Source of the DNA: Apostichopus japonicus
Taxonomy: Eukaryota > Echinodermata > Holothuroidea > Aspidochirotida > Stichopodidae
Reading direction: 5' to 3'
DNA length: 64,000 bases
Assembly: GCF_037975245.1 (NCBI RefSeq)
Contig: NC_092577.1
Location: forward strand, 36,942,898-37,006,897
A program made the position numbers and the translations under genes. Shown here piece after piece: positions 41,501 through 56,500 of the stretch (the stretch's first letter is position 1; each line of letters starts with the position of its first letter). Below the pieces are notes generated by a model, which saw only the letters and a list, made by a program, of their open reading frames with translations, was not told the origin of the DNA and ran no database searches.

Positions 41501-44500
41501 GCGGGAATTGAGAACCAGAGGCAGCGGATGAGGGTTCAAACTAGGGCGGGGATTGAGCACCAGAGGCAGCAGATGAGGGTTCAAACTAAGGCGAGGATTG
41601 AGAACCAGAGGCAGCGGATGAGGGTTCAAACTAAGGCGGGGATTGAGAACCAGACGCAGAGGATTAGGTTCAAACTAAGCTGAGGATTGAGAACCAGAGG
41701 CAGCGGATGAGGGTTTAAACTAAGGCGGGGATTGAGAACCAGAGGCAGCGGATGAGGGTTCAAACTAAGGCGAGGATTGAGAACCAGAGGCAGCGGATAA
41801 GGGTTCAAATTAAGGTGAGGATTGGAAACCAGAGGCAGCGGATGAGGGTTCAAACTAAGGCTGGGATTGAGAACCAGACGCAGCGGCTTAGGGTTCAAAT
41901 TAAGGCAGGAATTGAGAACCAGAGGCAGAGGATGAGGGTTCAAACTAAGGCAGGGATTGAGAACCAGAGGCAGTGGATGAGGGTTCAAACTAAGGCGAGG
42001 ATTGAGAACCAGAGGCAGCGGATGAGGGTTCAAACTAAGGCAGGGATTGAGAACCAGACGCAGAGGATTAGGGTTCAAACTAAGCTGAGGATTGAGAACC
42101 AGAGGCAGCGGATGAGGGTTTAAACTAAGGCGGGGATTGAGAACCAGAGGCAGCGGATGAGGGTTCAAACTAAGCTGAGGATTAAAAACCAGAGGCAGAG
42201 GATGAGGGTTCAAACTAAGGCAGGGATTGAAAACCAGAGGCAGCGGATGAGGGTTCAAACTAAGGCGAGGATTGAGAACCAGAGGCAGAGGATGAGGGTT
42301 CAAACTAAGGCGGGAATTGAGAACCAGAGGCAGCGGATGAGGGTTCAAACTAAGGCGAGGATTGAGAACCAGAGGCAGCGGATGAGGGTTCAAACTAAGG
42401 CGAGGATTGAGAACCAGAGGCAGTGGATGAGGGTTCAAACTAAGGTGGGGAAAGGAGGAAGGGCAAATTTTAAGGGGCATGGAAGGCATGACTTTAATTT
42501 TGGGGTATAAACCTAAAACCTTCTGTCAAAATGCATCCAAATTCCATTCCATACCACAAATTCCATTATTTGAAAGATTTCCAACCAAAAGGACACTTTC
42601 TATAATCAGATTGTTTTCTTAAAATTTTTTGACAAAAAGGCACTGTTTGTATACCAGAAGGGCTTTTTATAAACCGAGGCCAAGTGCTGCATATGTCTAG
42701 TTGGGTGCCTCATATTGCCTCCTTTCTTATACTTCTCAAGAAGCCTCATATTGCCTCCTCACTTATACTTCTCAAGATCATCGGAATCCATCCATGCCTC
42801 TTGATATAAGGACACCATCTGACATCAATCATTTGGAGAAGAGAGAAGCCCAACCTCTTTTTAATTGCATATTCATAAGATTCATTTACCTGACACTTTG
42901 CATCTTGATGCTTCATTAAGTAGGATGCAGCCAATTAGGACAATTACCCTAATGCTAATATCACTCTATACCGTCCTCCGTCATCATGCTTCAAAGCACT
43001 AGTACTGACAGTACAAACAGTTCCTAACCTTAATCTGATTCTAATGCTAATACCACTTGTTACTGTCCTCCCATATCATGCTTCAATGCACTAGTACTGA
43101 CAGTACAAACAGTTCCTAACCTTTATCTGATTCTGATAACCACTCATTACTGTCCTCTACCATCATGCTTTTAAAGCACTCGTACTGAAAGGACAGACAG
43201 TTCCTAACTTTTATCTGAGAGAAACAGGATAGTTAGGATGGTTATACTGTCAGTACAAGTGCTTTGAAAACGGATATGAAAGTACAGAACTTATAGAAAC
43301 GTTTGGTGGGAAGAACTTTTAATCGCATCAGTTGACACTATAAGGGTGTATCCCATTAAAGGTGTATTCCCATGAACAAAAGATTGTATCGACTTCAAGA
43401 AACATTTCCCATGAATATTTATGAGAAAGTATTTAGATAAATAGGTGTTGGGAATTATCAGGAAAGAAGAGTTTCACTTACCTCTCCTAAAAATTCCTTA
43501 GCACCATAATGTTCAAAATCCCAGATGGTGACTTCCAGTTCCCGACCCCTAAACTCTGACCTCTTTAAGGGTCCATAGGTAAAGGTCTGGTTCCACTTTG
43601 GTGTGAGGGTGTTCACCACAGGTTTGGTCCTTCGCTTAGTCTCTTCACTGCAGGAGTAAATAACACCATGTAGGGAAATTATTGTGTGGTAGAGGTTAAA
43701 GGTCATTTGAGGACAGCAGAAATGTGTAAACTGTCACTGAATAACTGCCCAATCTTGAAAAGTTGTAAATTTGTAACAATTTTAGCAATACATGTGTCCT
43801 CAATATGTAGGCCCTTTACCGCTTTCCTTCACTCCCCACCCTGCTGGGTGTCAGCTGCAGATCTAGCAATATATGTCTCCTCAATATGTAGGCCCTTTAA
43901 CCCCTTTCTCCTTCACTCCCAGCCCTGCTGGGTGTCAGCTGCAGATCTAGCAATATATGTCTCCTCAATATGTAGGCCCTTTAACCCCTTTCTCCTTCAC
44001 TCCCAGCCCTGCTGGGTGTCAGCTGCAGATCTAGCAATATATGTGTCCTCAATATGTAGGCCCTTTAACCCCTTTCCTTCAGTCCCAGCCCTGCTGGGTG
44101 TCAGCTGCAGATCTAGCAATATATGTGTCCTCAATATGTAGGCCCTTTAACCCCTTTCCTTCCCTCCCCACCTTGCTGGGTGTCAGCTGCAGATCTAGCA
44201 ATATATGTGTCCTCAATATGTAGGCCCTTTAACCCCTTTCCTTCAGTCCCAGCCCTGCTGGGTGTCAGCTGCAGATCTAGCAATATATGTCTCCTCAATA
44301 TGTAGGCCCTTTAACCCCTTTCCTTCCCTCCCCACCTTGCTGGGTGTCAGCTGCAGATCTAGCAATATATGTCTCCTCAATATGTAGGCCCTTTAACCCC
44401 CTTCCTTCACTCCCAGCCCTGCTGGGTGTCAGCTGCAGATCTAGCAATATATGTCTCCTCAATATGTAGGCCCTTTAACACCTTTCCTTCAGTCCCTGCC

Positions 44501-47500
44501 CTGCAATTATAGTAGACTACCAATGTTTGATAATGTAGAAGAGGCTAGAGAACATACCTTCTGTCTGGAAGGAGAAACATTTTCATGTATGGATTGCGGT
44601 ACTCGCCACTGTCCCTGGGTTGAAGGCCCTGGACACCGTGAAGGGTAACGTTGACACCATAGTTATTACTATCATACCACAGTTTAATCTGAGGTGGGGG
44701 AAATGGAAAAAATTCTAATTTCTAATTCTTGAAAGTTACATAAAATATTCAAGAACCCTGTGGACTTTCTAAAAAGGTAGGATAAAGTACAACTACATAC
44801 ATTAACTGCTGATGTTGACTGTATGCAATGCTAGTGTTGTGGGCCAAGTAGAATTCAACAATTTTAACATTAAAACCAGAGCACTTGTAACGCATACCAA
44901 ATGCAAAATATTTGTATGCTCAAACAAGAAATATCATTGACCAATTAAAAGTGAGGTCTTTCTTATTATAACAAAGAGAAAAGTCAACTCAAGTGTATAA
45001 GAAGAAGTTGGATAAATTATTACTCTATTTATCTATAAATTGATGTAGTCCTTTTGCAAATTTCTAAAACAAGGTTACAAACGAGGAGAAATTTTCAATG
45101 GATTGTCTCCTACCTGGATTTCACCTGCAACAATCGGAGAGCGCCCTCTTCTTGGTAACCCAGGACTACCTGGGCTGGTGACTGTCACTGAGGGTCGTTT
45201 CACTCTGACATGTTGAGCTGCTGGGTCATCGTCATCACGTGGTTTACTTGGAGACTCATAACCACTGGAACCTGCGAATGACAACAAACAGACAGAGATA
45301 ATCATCAACAGTGGAAAACCACAACAAACAGACAGAGATAATCATCAACAGTAATCTCAAATTTAAATGCTAGAACTTTCTTTAAAGCATTGTGTCAAAA
45401 GAATGACAAACAAGGGGCTGCAGCATCCCGCAGCAAGGCTTCACTGGATGTTGTAAGACACTGTGTCAAACGTTGAGGCATCCTGCAGCCAGGCTGCGTA
45501 AGAAATAATCTTCTATGCTCTGCAGTTCCACACCAAAGGTCTGCTGATATTATTTCATATCGATTCAGCCTTGCTGCAGGCGATTTTACAGCTGCTGCAG
45601 CTTTTATTACGTAAATAGTTTTGTTGTATCTGTCATTATTTTCTGCACAAAGTACAGAAAAGCCAGACTGGTTGGAGTCTGACTGCCTAGACAATTTCAG
45701 AATGGTTGAGTTTTTGTCTTCTTCCAATTATTGCCATGCATATATAGCTACTGCATGCATATATGCATGTTTACTGCATGTATATAGCTACTGCATGCAT
45801 ATATAGCTACTGCATGCATGTATGCATGTTTACTGCATGTATATAGCTACTGCATGCATATATAGCTACTGCATGCATGTATGCATGTTTACTGCATATA
45901 TAGCTACTGCATGCATTTATAGCTACTGCATGCATATATGCATGTTTACTGCATATATAGCAACTGCATGCATTTATAGCTACTGCATGCATATATGCAT
46001 GTTTACTGCATGAATATATAGCTACTGCATGCATATATAGCTAATGCATGCATATATGCATGTTTACTGCATGAATATATAGCTACTGCATGCATATATA
46101 GCTACTGCATACATATACGCATGTATACTGCATATATAGCTACTGCATGCATATATAGCTACTGCATGCATGTATGCATGTTTACTGCATGTATATAGCT
46201 ACTGCATGCATATATGAAGGTTTACTGCATATATAGCTACTGCATGCATATATAGCTACTGCATACATATACGCATGTATAATGCATATATAGCTACTGC
46301 ATGCATATATAGCTACTGCATGCATGTATGCATGTTTACTGCATGTATATAGCTACTGCATGCATATATAGCTACTGCATGCATATATGCATGTTTACTG
46401 CATATATAGCTACTGCATGCATATATAGCTACTGCATGCATGTATGCATTTTTACTGCATGTATATAGCTACTGCATGCATATATAGCTACTGCATGCAT
46501 ATATGCATGTTTACTGCATATATAGCTACTGCATGCATTTATAGCTACTGCATGCATATATGCATGTTTACTGCATGCATATATAGCAACTGCATGCATA
46601 TATGCATGTATACTGCATGCATCTATAGCTACATGCAAATATAGCATATATAGCTACTGCACCTTGATATTAACTGCAGAATCTCAAAGCCATCCTACCC
46701 AATATTTACATATTTATATTTACATAAGACTAAGTACACTTTCATGTTGACATTCTCTGTTTTCTCAAATATGTACTGATACTAAACCAATTGCTTCATT
46801 GCAAACATGTAATATGAATGCTACCAATATTCAGAGAAAAATCAATAATGAATGTCCATGAGGATGACTTTGCACTCTTAATTTGAAACATAGATATTAT
46901 GCTGCACACAGAAGTTAGGTCTAAGCTATAATTTACAGGGAATCATTGAAAATACCCCAAACTTAACTGGTTACTGTAGAGATTATTGAAAATACCCAGA
47001 CTTAACTGGTTATTGTAGAGATTATTGAAAATACCCAGACTTAACTGGTTACTGTAGCAATCATGGATAATACCCCAAACTTAACTGGTTACAGTAGCAA
47101 TCATTGATAATACCCCAAACTTAACTGATTACTGTAGCAATCATTGATAATACCCCAATCTTAACTGATTACTGTAGCAATCATTGATAATACCCCAAAC
47201 TTAACTGGTTACAGTAGCAATCATTGATAATACCCAGACTTAACTGGTTACTGTAGCAATCATGGATAATACTCCAAACTTAACTGGTTACAGTAGCAAT
47301 CATTGATAATACCCCAATCTTAACTGGTTACTGTAGCAATCATTGATAATACCCAGACTTAACTGGTTACTGTAGCAATCATGGATAATACCCCAAACTT
47401 AACTGGTTACAGTAGCAATCATTGATAATACCACAAACTTAACTGGTTACAGTAGCAATCATTGATAATACCCAGACTTAACTGGTTACAGTAGCAATCA

Positions 47501-50500
47501 TGGATAATACCCAGACTTAACTGGTTACAGTAGCAATCATGGATAATACCCAGACTTAACTGGTTACAGTAGCAATCATGGATAATACCCCAAACTTAAC
47601 TGGTTACTGTACCAATCATTGATGATACCCCAAACTTAACTGATTACTGTAGCAATCATTTATAATACCCCAAACTTAACTGGTTAGTGTAGCAATCATT
47701 AATAATACCCCAAACTTAACTGGTTACTACAGAGCAATCATTGATAATACCCCAATCTTAACTGATTACTGTAGCAATCATTGATAATACCCCAAACTTA
47801 ACTGGTTACAGTAGCAATCATTAATAATACCCCAAACTTAACTGGTTATTACATAGCAATCATTGATAATACCCCAATCTTAACTGATTACTGTAGCAAT
47901 CATTGATAATACCCCAAACTTAACTGGTTACTACATAGCAATCATTGATAATACCCCAATCTTAACTGATTACTGTAGCAATCATGGATAATACCCCAAA
48001 CTTAACTGGTTGGAAGGAAGAAGTGGTGGCGCAGTGTTAAAACATTCCATTCGTGTAGTTTAAGTAGATATGATGGAAATTATACATAATATATTCCATA
48101 GAAATAATATGTACACACAGAATGAAGATGTATGCATGTATAAGTCGGCTCTATTTTGAGTTTTATGTTTGATTGTATTTGCCTCAATCTTGTATAACCA
48201 TAGCCAACAATTAGATGAAAGATACACTAACCTCAGTGAAAGCATCTGTCCAGTGTCCACCAATATCCTCAATAACATACCATCAAAATAAATCACAGAG
48301 AAAGATGGTAATGTGATCCCATTTTGAGAATCCTCAATCTTATGTCACCAAACCTCACTCTTTGATGAAAGGTACAGTATGTTTACAGTCCCCCTTGCAG
48401 GGATTGGGGGGAGGGGGAGGGGAGGGGGAGGGGATAGGAAGTGAAGGGGATAAACAATGTTGTTCTTACTTTGACTAGATCTCTTGTTCATAGAATCTGG
48501 TCTCGCTGAACGGAACTGATCTGCAGCTTTCCCACGAGATGACTGACTTGTCTCCGAACTAAGAAAGAGAATGGAAGAGAGACAGAGAGATGCTCCTGTT
48601 AGATCCATGTCTTCACTAGCTTATTTAAGGTAATAGGTACCAGGGTTTTGTCTGTTTCTGAGTTTGAATTACTTTCCATTCAGTAATAATACACAATACA
48701 CAGGGACAAGGGAAAGAATGCTAGAAAAAGTCAAAGGTTAACGTAAAAGTCAGCAAAATGGTATGTATGCAGTATATATGTAACCATGAAATAGTGAATA
48801 AATATTTAACATACAGTATCTGGTATACATCATGCAATCAACAGCTCAAACAGAATATTCCATGGATGGAGGTAAGAATTTGTCAGTATGAAAAGCTGGA
48901 AGCCTCCAAAGAGTAAATGTGCCAAAACACATAGCTCGTATGGGAGACTGTCTACAAAAAAATCACTTTGACTTACCCATCCTGCAATTCCCACCCATCC
49001 TACCATTCCCTTCACTCCATCATTTCCCCATTCGAGCCCCCCCCCCCTCCAAAAAAAACACCTTATAGCACACACAACCAACAATAACATGTAAACGTCC
49101 TCAAATGCAAAAACAATTTCTACTACAAATTATGACATATACTGATCAAGGCACCGAAGAAGGCTGCTCATCTCTACAAATGCGCCCCTTCCATCCCCTT
49201 CCCCCTAACCCTGATGCACCCCTTCCCCCTCACCCTGATGATATTCTTGCATTTGTAACACTCCTTTACATAAACATGCAAGATTAACAACTATGTGCAG
49301 TTCTATCTATATGATGGTGTTATCATTTCACTTAGCAAAATCAGCTATTATTTACCTCCAGCCTATCAAACACTATTTAAAAACCCACACCAGAATCCAT
49401 ATATCATTATTGTCCGTTCTACACGAAATCAAACCATATAGACTTCTTGACGTGTGATCCATGCACCAGCCGCTGATAATGAAAACCCATTTGACCCTAT
49501 TTTTTGAAATGGAAAACCAGTCTAATTGTCTCGGATTATTTAAATGGCAAATGCTGCCCTCAATTTTATCTCTTTCCTGACTGGACTCAGCTCACATAGA
49601 ATGTAAGGTTATATACATCATGCATACATTCATGACATACTCCATTATCAGATGGGGGGGGAGATCTGTAATTTGTGTGATCTCACCCGTGACTCAGACT
49701 TTATGACATCACGTGAGGCAAATGATTGAGAAAATGGATCGGACTCTCTGTTCTTCAGTAGATGAATGATTTTGGGTTTGACATTTAACAAGCATCAAAC
49801 AAAAGCATTAAAACAGTTATTTTAAGAACAAATCAATAAATAAACTTCAAAAGGATATTTTTAATGACACTAGGGCTTATAACAAAATAAGAGGCCAGGA
49901 AGCATTAATGCTTGTTAAAGTTGTTAGTACAGTACTTGGTTTTCTATTTTACCACACCTACTGTAGAGTGTAAATTAATCAAAAGTAAGTTTGCAATTTA
50001 CAAAGCTAACAAAACACATTCCTAGATACATTAACCAAGCATATTTTACTTCCACCAAACATTAAAATACCAAATTGGAATCAGAATATTTTCTCATTAC
50101 AGAAACTTGTTACATGAAAGTATCTACTGCATATTAGACATGTCCAATTATTGGGCAAATATTTGATATACAACTACAGTAAATGGCTATCTTAAGTTAT
50201 TTATAGTCAATTGTCGGTTTCATAAAAAAGAACTGAGAGGAGTCACTTATCTTTCAGAACAGAAAAATGGAGACCGCAACTAATATAACAATCGTCAGAA
50301 GTACGCTACAGTTGAAAACAACTTGAGATCTAATTTAAATTACTTTCCCCATTATGTCTTGGAAATAAGGTGTTATAATTCTGAGAAATATGGTCCAGAG
50401 AAGAAAATTGCAAAATCTCTCTTTGCTTTTCTGCAATTGATCCTCATCTATTAACCAGCAGGATGGGTCAGAGAAAGTCTCACTCTCGTAGCTTGCCGCC

Positions 50501-53500
50501 TGCTGGATGTGTGAAACCAGCTGAGTCATGCACATATGAGTGACATGTTGCTCCTTTAGTCTCTGATGTCACCGCTTAGCAAGAGGAAGAGGTGAAAAGC
50601 TCTCCCCATCAAATGTGACAGTGAGATAGAAAGAGATGGTTACTATCCGGTGATGACTGGTTAGCCAATCTCGACAGACTCAGATCCTGTGGTTTAGGTC
50701 GAGATCCATGCATATCAGGGGCAGCTAAGGGTCTAAAATTGAGCAATTTTCTTCCTTGATTAGTTAAGCAGTTATGTCAAATTTTTGAAAATAATTTTCA
50801 CTTTACTCAAGGGAGTAAACATGAGTATTTTAGAAGGTTTACATCACATGTTTTTATTCAGCCCTAAATGATCAGGCAGCCTTCAAATAGTATATCAATA
50901 TGGTCGTATAATCATCTTTGTAAAATTTTTTGGATATTTTACTTGAATTTGTGGGGATCTATTTTGTTTAATTGTTATGATTTTAGAGATTTACTCTTGA
51001 ATTCAATAAGGGAGTTATTGGCTGAGGATACAGGAAGTCAGAATACTACCAGAGATACTCAGATGTCTCATTTAGGAGTTATTGGCTGAGGATACAGGAA
51101 GTCAGAATACTACCAGAGATACTCAGATGTCTCATTTAGGAGTTATTGGCTGAGGATACAGGAAGTCAGAATACTACCAGAGATACTCAGTTGTCTCATT
51201 TAGGAGTTATTGGCTGAGGAGACAGGAAGTCAGAATACTACCAGAGATACTCAGATGTCTCATTTAGGAGTTATTGGCTGAGGATACAGGAAGTCAGAAT
51301 ACTACCAGAGATACTCAGTTGTCTCATTTAGGAGTTATTGGCTGAGGAGACAGGAAGTCAGAATACTACCAGAGATACTCAGATGTCTCATTGAGGAGTT
51401 ATTGGCTGAGGAGACAGGAAGTCAGAATACTACCAGAGATACTCAGATGTCTCATTTAGGAGTTATTGGCTGAGGAGACAGAAAGTCAGAATACTACCAG
51501 AGATACTCAGATGTCTCATTTAGGAGTTATTGGCTGAGGATACAGGAAGTCAGAATACTACCAGAGATTCTCAGATGTCTCATTGAGGAGTTATTGGCTG
51601 AGGAGACAGGAAGTCAGAATACTACCAGAGATACTCAGATGTCTCAATTAGGAGTTATTGGCTGAGGATACAGGAAGTCAGAATACTACCAGAGATACTC
51701 AGATGTCTCATTGAGGAGTTATTGGCTGAGGATACAGGAAGTCAGAATACTACCAGAGATACTCAGATGTCTCATTTAGGAGTTATTGGCTGAGGAGACA
51801 GGAAGTCAGAATACTAGCAGAGATACTCAGATGTCTCATTTAGGAGTTATTGGCTGAGGATACAGGAAGTCAGAATACTACCAGAGATACTCAGATGTCT
51901 CAATTATGAGTTATTGGCTGAGGAGACAGGAAGTCAGAATACTACCAGAGATACTCAGATGTCTCATTTAGGAGTTATTGGCTGAGGATACAGGAAGTCA
52001 GGATACTACCAGAGATACTCAGATGTCTCATTGAGGAGTTATTGGCTGAGGAGACAGGAAGTCAGAATACTACCAGAGATAACTCAGATGTCTCATTGAG
52101 GAGTTATTGGCTGAGGATACAGGAAGTCAGAATACTACCAGAGATACTCGGATGTGTCAGACATGTCATGAGGTTGATCGCAAAATCCGAATCGTAGTAA
52201 TTGTAATTTTCCAGATAAAATACAGAAAATCCCGACTGGTGGCATGTCTGGTAAAGGTTTCTTACATTCATTTTAAGTATTATGCTAAAAGACAGCACTC
52301 TGCAATCTCTTTCATTGACGACCCAAACAGTTGACTTTGAAGCATGACTCACCTTACCGGACCAAACAAAATCAATCATTACTCTAATTTACTGAATAAT
52401 TATTACCAATAGTTAGTTTACTAGTGTTTCCCTTTTCTTTAAATTCTTTTCTGTTGTTGTTTTGTTTATTGTTCTTTTTTTTTTTTAAACGGTCACTGCT
52501 CAAAAAATTAATGCTCACTCAGTTCTCCACCTTCTTGTTTTATGTAATGGATGTATATATATAATTGAAATCGTAATGAGTTGGAAAATCCAGAACGGTG
52601 AAAAAACTTCCAGCCTCCACCGGGATTTGAACCCAGGCCTCCCGCTTTATATGCGGACACCCTAACCACTAGGCTATGGATGCTGATTGAATGTCCAGAG
52701 GTTCTAAACCGGTAAGGAAGGTCGTAATTTCACTGTAGGTGTTTGTCACCTGTATCGAACAATACTAGTTTTGTGTTTGGTGACATATTTTGCCTTACTC
52801 AAGAGATCAAACATGGTGCTAACCAACTCGAGATCATTTGTGATTCCTAAAGCCGGATCTCGAAAGAGATACTTTGAACAGATTCTGTTAAATGTAATGG
52901 AAGTAACGACAGGCAAATGAATATATATTGTTCCAGTTATATTGTGAGGATAGTAACTGAAACCACAAACAATAAAACACTACTTTAATATCTTTAGTAT
53001 CTGTGATTTCATCACAGCAGATGTTCTGCAAAACCTTTACTTTTACAATCTCTTTGTTGCTATTTTCCTGAGAAGTGATACATTTGGAATGTTTGCTTAG
53101 CTGTCAATGTCCTCTTTATTCATCAAGACGCAACTTTTTTTTTTGGTAGAAATTAAAATATTAATATCCTCTGTAAGTTATCCACTTACATATTATAAAG
53201 TAACACAAAAACATTTTCGGCTTATATTCGTGATCATGACATCATTCATTCTACCTGTACTGTTGCCAGGTGCAATCACAAAATATATCCCTACATTTGA
53301 AAAATCTTCAGCATACAAAATGCAATGAAAGATGTGGTGTTTACGCACAGATGCTGAAAAGTTACATCATTCTTGCTAAGAAATCTACCTAAAGGCATTG
53401 GAATATCGCTTTAAGGTTCCCTGCATGGAAATGGACTCACCCCATAGGACGAGCAACAACTAATTCAACTTGTGCTTCGGCTTTTGATTCGTAGATGATG

Positions 53501-56500
53501 TTGTAGACTTCGTTGAAGTCCTTCCCCTGAAGATCATGACCATTCCAAGAAAGAACTTCATCTCCTGAAAGTTAAAGTAAATTATAAACTCTAATTAATG
53601 GAATGAAGCTCTGTGGTTTGCAAGAAGTGACTAAAATATTTACAAACAATATTCCGCTTTCCACTAAATTCACTCAGAATATTGTTCCAAGCTTGAGGAG
53701 TGACGGTAGCACTTCTCGATGCTAGAAATATGTGCTAATCAGCAGTCTGGCACCACAACAACGAGACTCATTGAAGGACATCATTGATATGGAATTTCAA
53801 GCGTATTTTGTAATCAATGGGGGGCTTACTGTGCATTGTGGTGAGGTCTTGGGAGCCAGTTTTCAATGCTATCATATTCAGTCAAACAATAAGTCGATAA
53901 CTTAAAAAATCAACATTAGAGAGTTTTGAGGTTACTGAATAATAAAAGTTGTCTTTTAATCCCTGCCTTCGTTTGTTATTCCCTAAATATCCTAAATACT
54001 GAAATTACACAAAGTATTGCTCCAAAGCTTAGAAGCATGCTGTGAAAATTGCCAACATTTACCAACAAAAATTTCCACCAGGAATTTTAATGAATACAGT
54101 ATTAGATGATTATTTTATCAAAACAGATTTTCAAAAATAAAATAATTTGTTGAAGTTTGAGAATTTCTTTTATGCATAAATATTTTAGTACAAATACTGT
54201 CCTTGAATTTAATTTAAAAGTATAGTTCTGAAATTTTAATTAAACATATCACCGATTGGCAAATACGTTTATTTTATATGTCCCTATAATGGGTGTGTTT
54301 TCCCATCCTTGTTGGAAATATACGAATGTAGAGAGGCTAATCTGTGACTTAACAACCAAGTAAGAATGGTTACAATGTTTAGAACTTGCGGTGTTAGCTT
54401 CAATATCATTTTCAGATACCTATATATTAGTGTTTACACGGGTCCAAAAATCGGGAACCGGGTACCCGAGGGCCGTTACCCGTCGGGTATCCGGGTACCC
54501 GGAAAAAATTGTTTACCCTCGTGTATCACGATTTTGAAGAAACTACATATTGGATGCTGTAATAAATGCATTATATTCTCTACTGACAATGTTTTCATGT
54601 TCAAATACGTAGGTGTAAGATAAGGTATAAAACCCTCCTCAATAATATTTATTTGCTTTTGTTTCTTTCATTCACTTGTTAATAAATTAATTATTTAATT
54701 ATAATTAGCATTACTACTAACATCGCATTGCCGCCGCTGCTTATGCTTGCTCTTGCAGGTCTATTGGATCAAACCATATCAATATAGTTGTTACTACTAT
54801 TATGCAGGCCCAGGGTTCGCATTTGCTGTGATATTGCGCGATTCGCGCAAAGTGATCGCATTTGGAATAAACGATTAGTAAAAAGCCACTTGCGATTTCT
54901 ATTTCTTAGTTATCTCGTCTATAATCCATAAAAATCTCGTAAAATCCTTGTCAGCCTTTCCTTCTATGAAATAAACGAATGAGTAAATAATTATTTCTTC
55001 CACATGGTAGCCTAACACCACACTAAGTCAATGAGAAATCTAGCTTAGCCTACCATCTGTTTATTTGCTGTAGTTGTGACGCAGTTATAAGACATCCATG
55101 GAATACTTTTGTTATTGCTGTTATCTTCGACCACATGGTTGCTTAACACCACACTAAGTCAATGGGAAATCTGCCTAACCATCGGTTTGCATTTTTTTTT
55201 TTTTAAATCACACTTTGTGTAGGATTCGGGTAATAAATTAGGAACCGGGTAGTATCACGTCGGGCGGGTATTTTCGTTATTGCTGTTATCTTCGAACACA
55301 TTGTAGCCTAACACCACACTAAGTCAATGGGAAATCTGCCTAACCGTCGGTTTGTCAATTTTTTTTTTTTTCAAATCACACTTTGCGTAGGATTCGGGTA
55401 ATAAATTAGGAACCGGGTAGTAACACGTCGGGCGGGTACCCGGATAACCCGTGCAAACACTACTATATATATGCTTAGATTGTGTTGTTTTGTACTTTTA
55501 GCTTATCTATCACTAAAAGGACAAATCTCAGGATTATTCTTTTAAAGTAATGTTGAAGAGAAAAATATTCCACACTGTTAGTTGATAATCCTATTTCAAT
55601 AACATATCACCAACTCGAGATATATGATTGATTGAATGCAACCTATTTTGATTGGATTATTCTGATTTGCACGGAATTTCTGCTCTGCTGGCAAGGTCCC
55701 GTATATTTAAATTTTTGTTTTTTCAATAAATGCAATCTTTGACAGAAATATTATTATCTTGAATGGATATCCTACAGAAATATTATAAAGGACAAACACA
55801 GACATTTTCAGCTAACTGCCCTAAAAATATCAATCTGAATTGAATTATTGATATAATTGAATAGTTTGCTTAAATAATAAAATGGCTAATTTTCATTTGA
55901 TCTCTCCTTTCTTTAATACAAGTTTTAAACCCCCACTCCCCTCCCCAAAACAAAGGTAAGTTTTAAAATTAACACTTCATTAACACGATTTTGTGTTGCA
56001 CAAAAGGCTGAGACTGTAAACTTGAAAGGATGACAAAATGTTAGTTCTGATGTCATAGTCCAAGAATTCAAAACAATCTGAATGCTGGTAATGTTCCTAT
56101 GGCTATACTCAGCTTAAGAATATGCAAAATATCTGGAACATCCCTTTAAAACTAACTGGTTGTTTAAAGGGTCATTCCTCAAATTTAAATGCAGTACTGA
56201 AATACAACCTGGACAGATAGTAGTGCTTTCTATCTGTTTACATTAAATCAAAAATTAATCGTGCACGTGTAAAATCAAAAATTCATTGTGTGTGTAAAAT
56301 CAAAATTCATTTGTGCGTAAAGTCAACCTCTTAAAAAGAAAGTACCACTAGACATTACTGTGACCTAACCTAACACAATTGTATGTACAACACATTATGC
56401 TACTGTCTGTGGCAATAACACTAGTTAGGATAACATAGAGATATGCACTGGGGGGGGGGTCAATAATTGTCTTGTATAATAGCTTACCTATATCTCTACA

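Noticed and set aside
41626-42489. 287-codon minus-strand frame (Pro/Leu/Asn-rich)
   Set aside because: A by-product of the 45-bp period. A separate in-frame cryptic acceptor is listed as a finding, but this frame itself does not run into the C2A frame.
43686-44648. Series of overlapping ~60-codon plus-strand frames
   Set aside because: They repeat the same 82-bp unit in rotating frames and lie antisense in a RIM intron.
50335-50535. 66-codon minus-strand frame in the RIM intron, considered as an extra exon
   Set aside because: The PDZ and linker exons (53441 and 48558) already join in frame, and this stretch lacks paired splice signals of matching phase.
52613-52683. A functional Tyr tRNA gene
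   Set aside because: ATA is not the normal eukaryotic Tyr anticodon, the acceptor stem has a mismatch, and there is a SINE-like body downstream.
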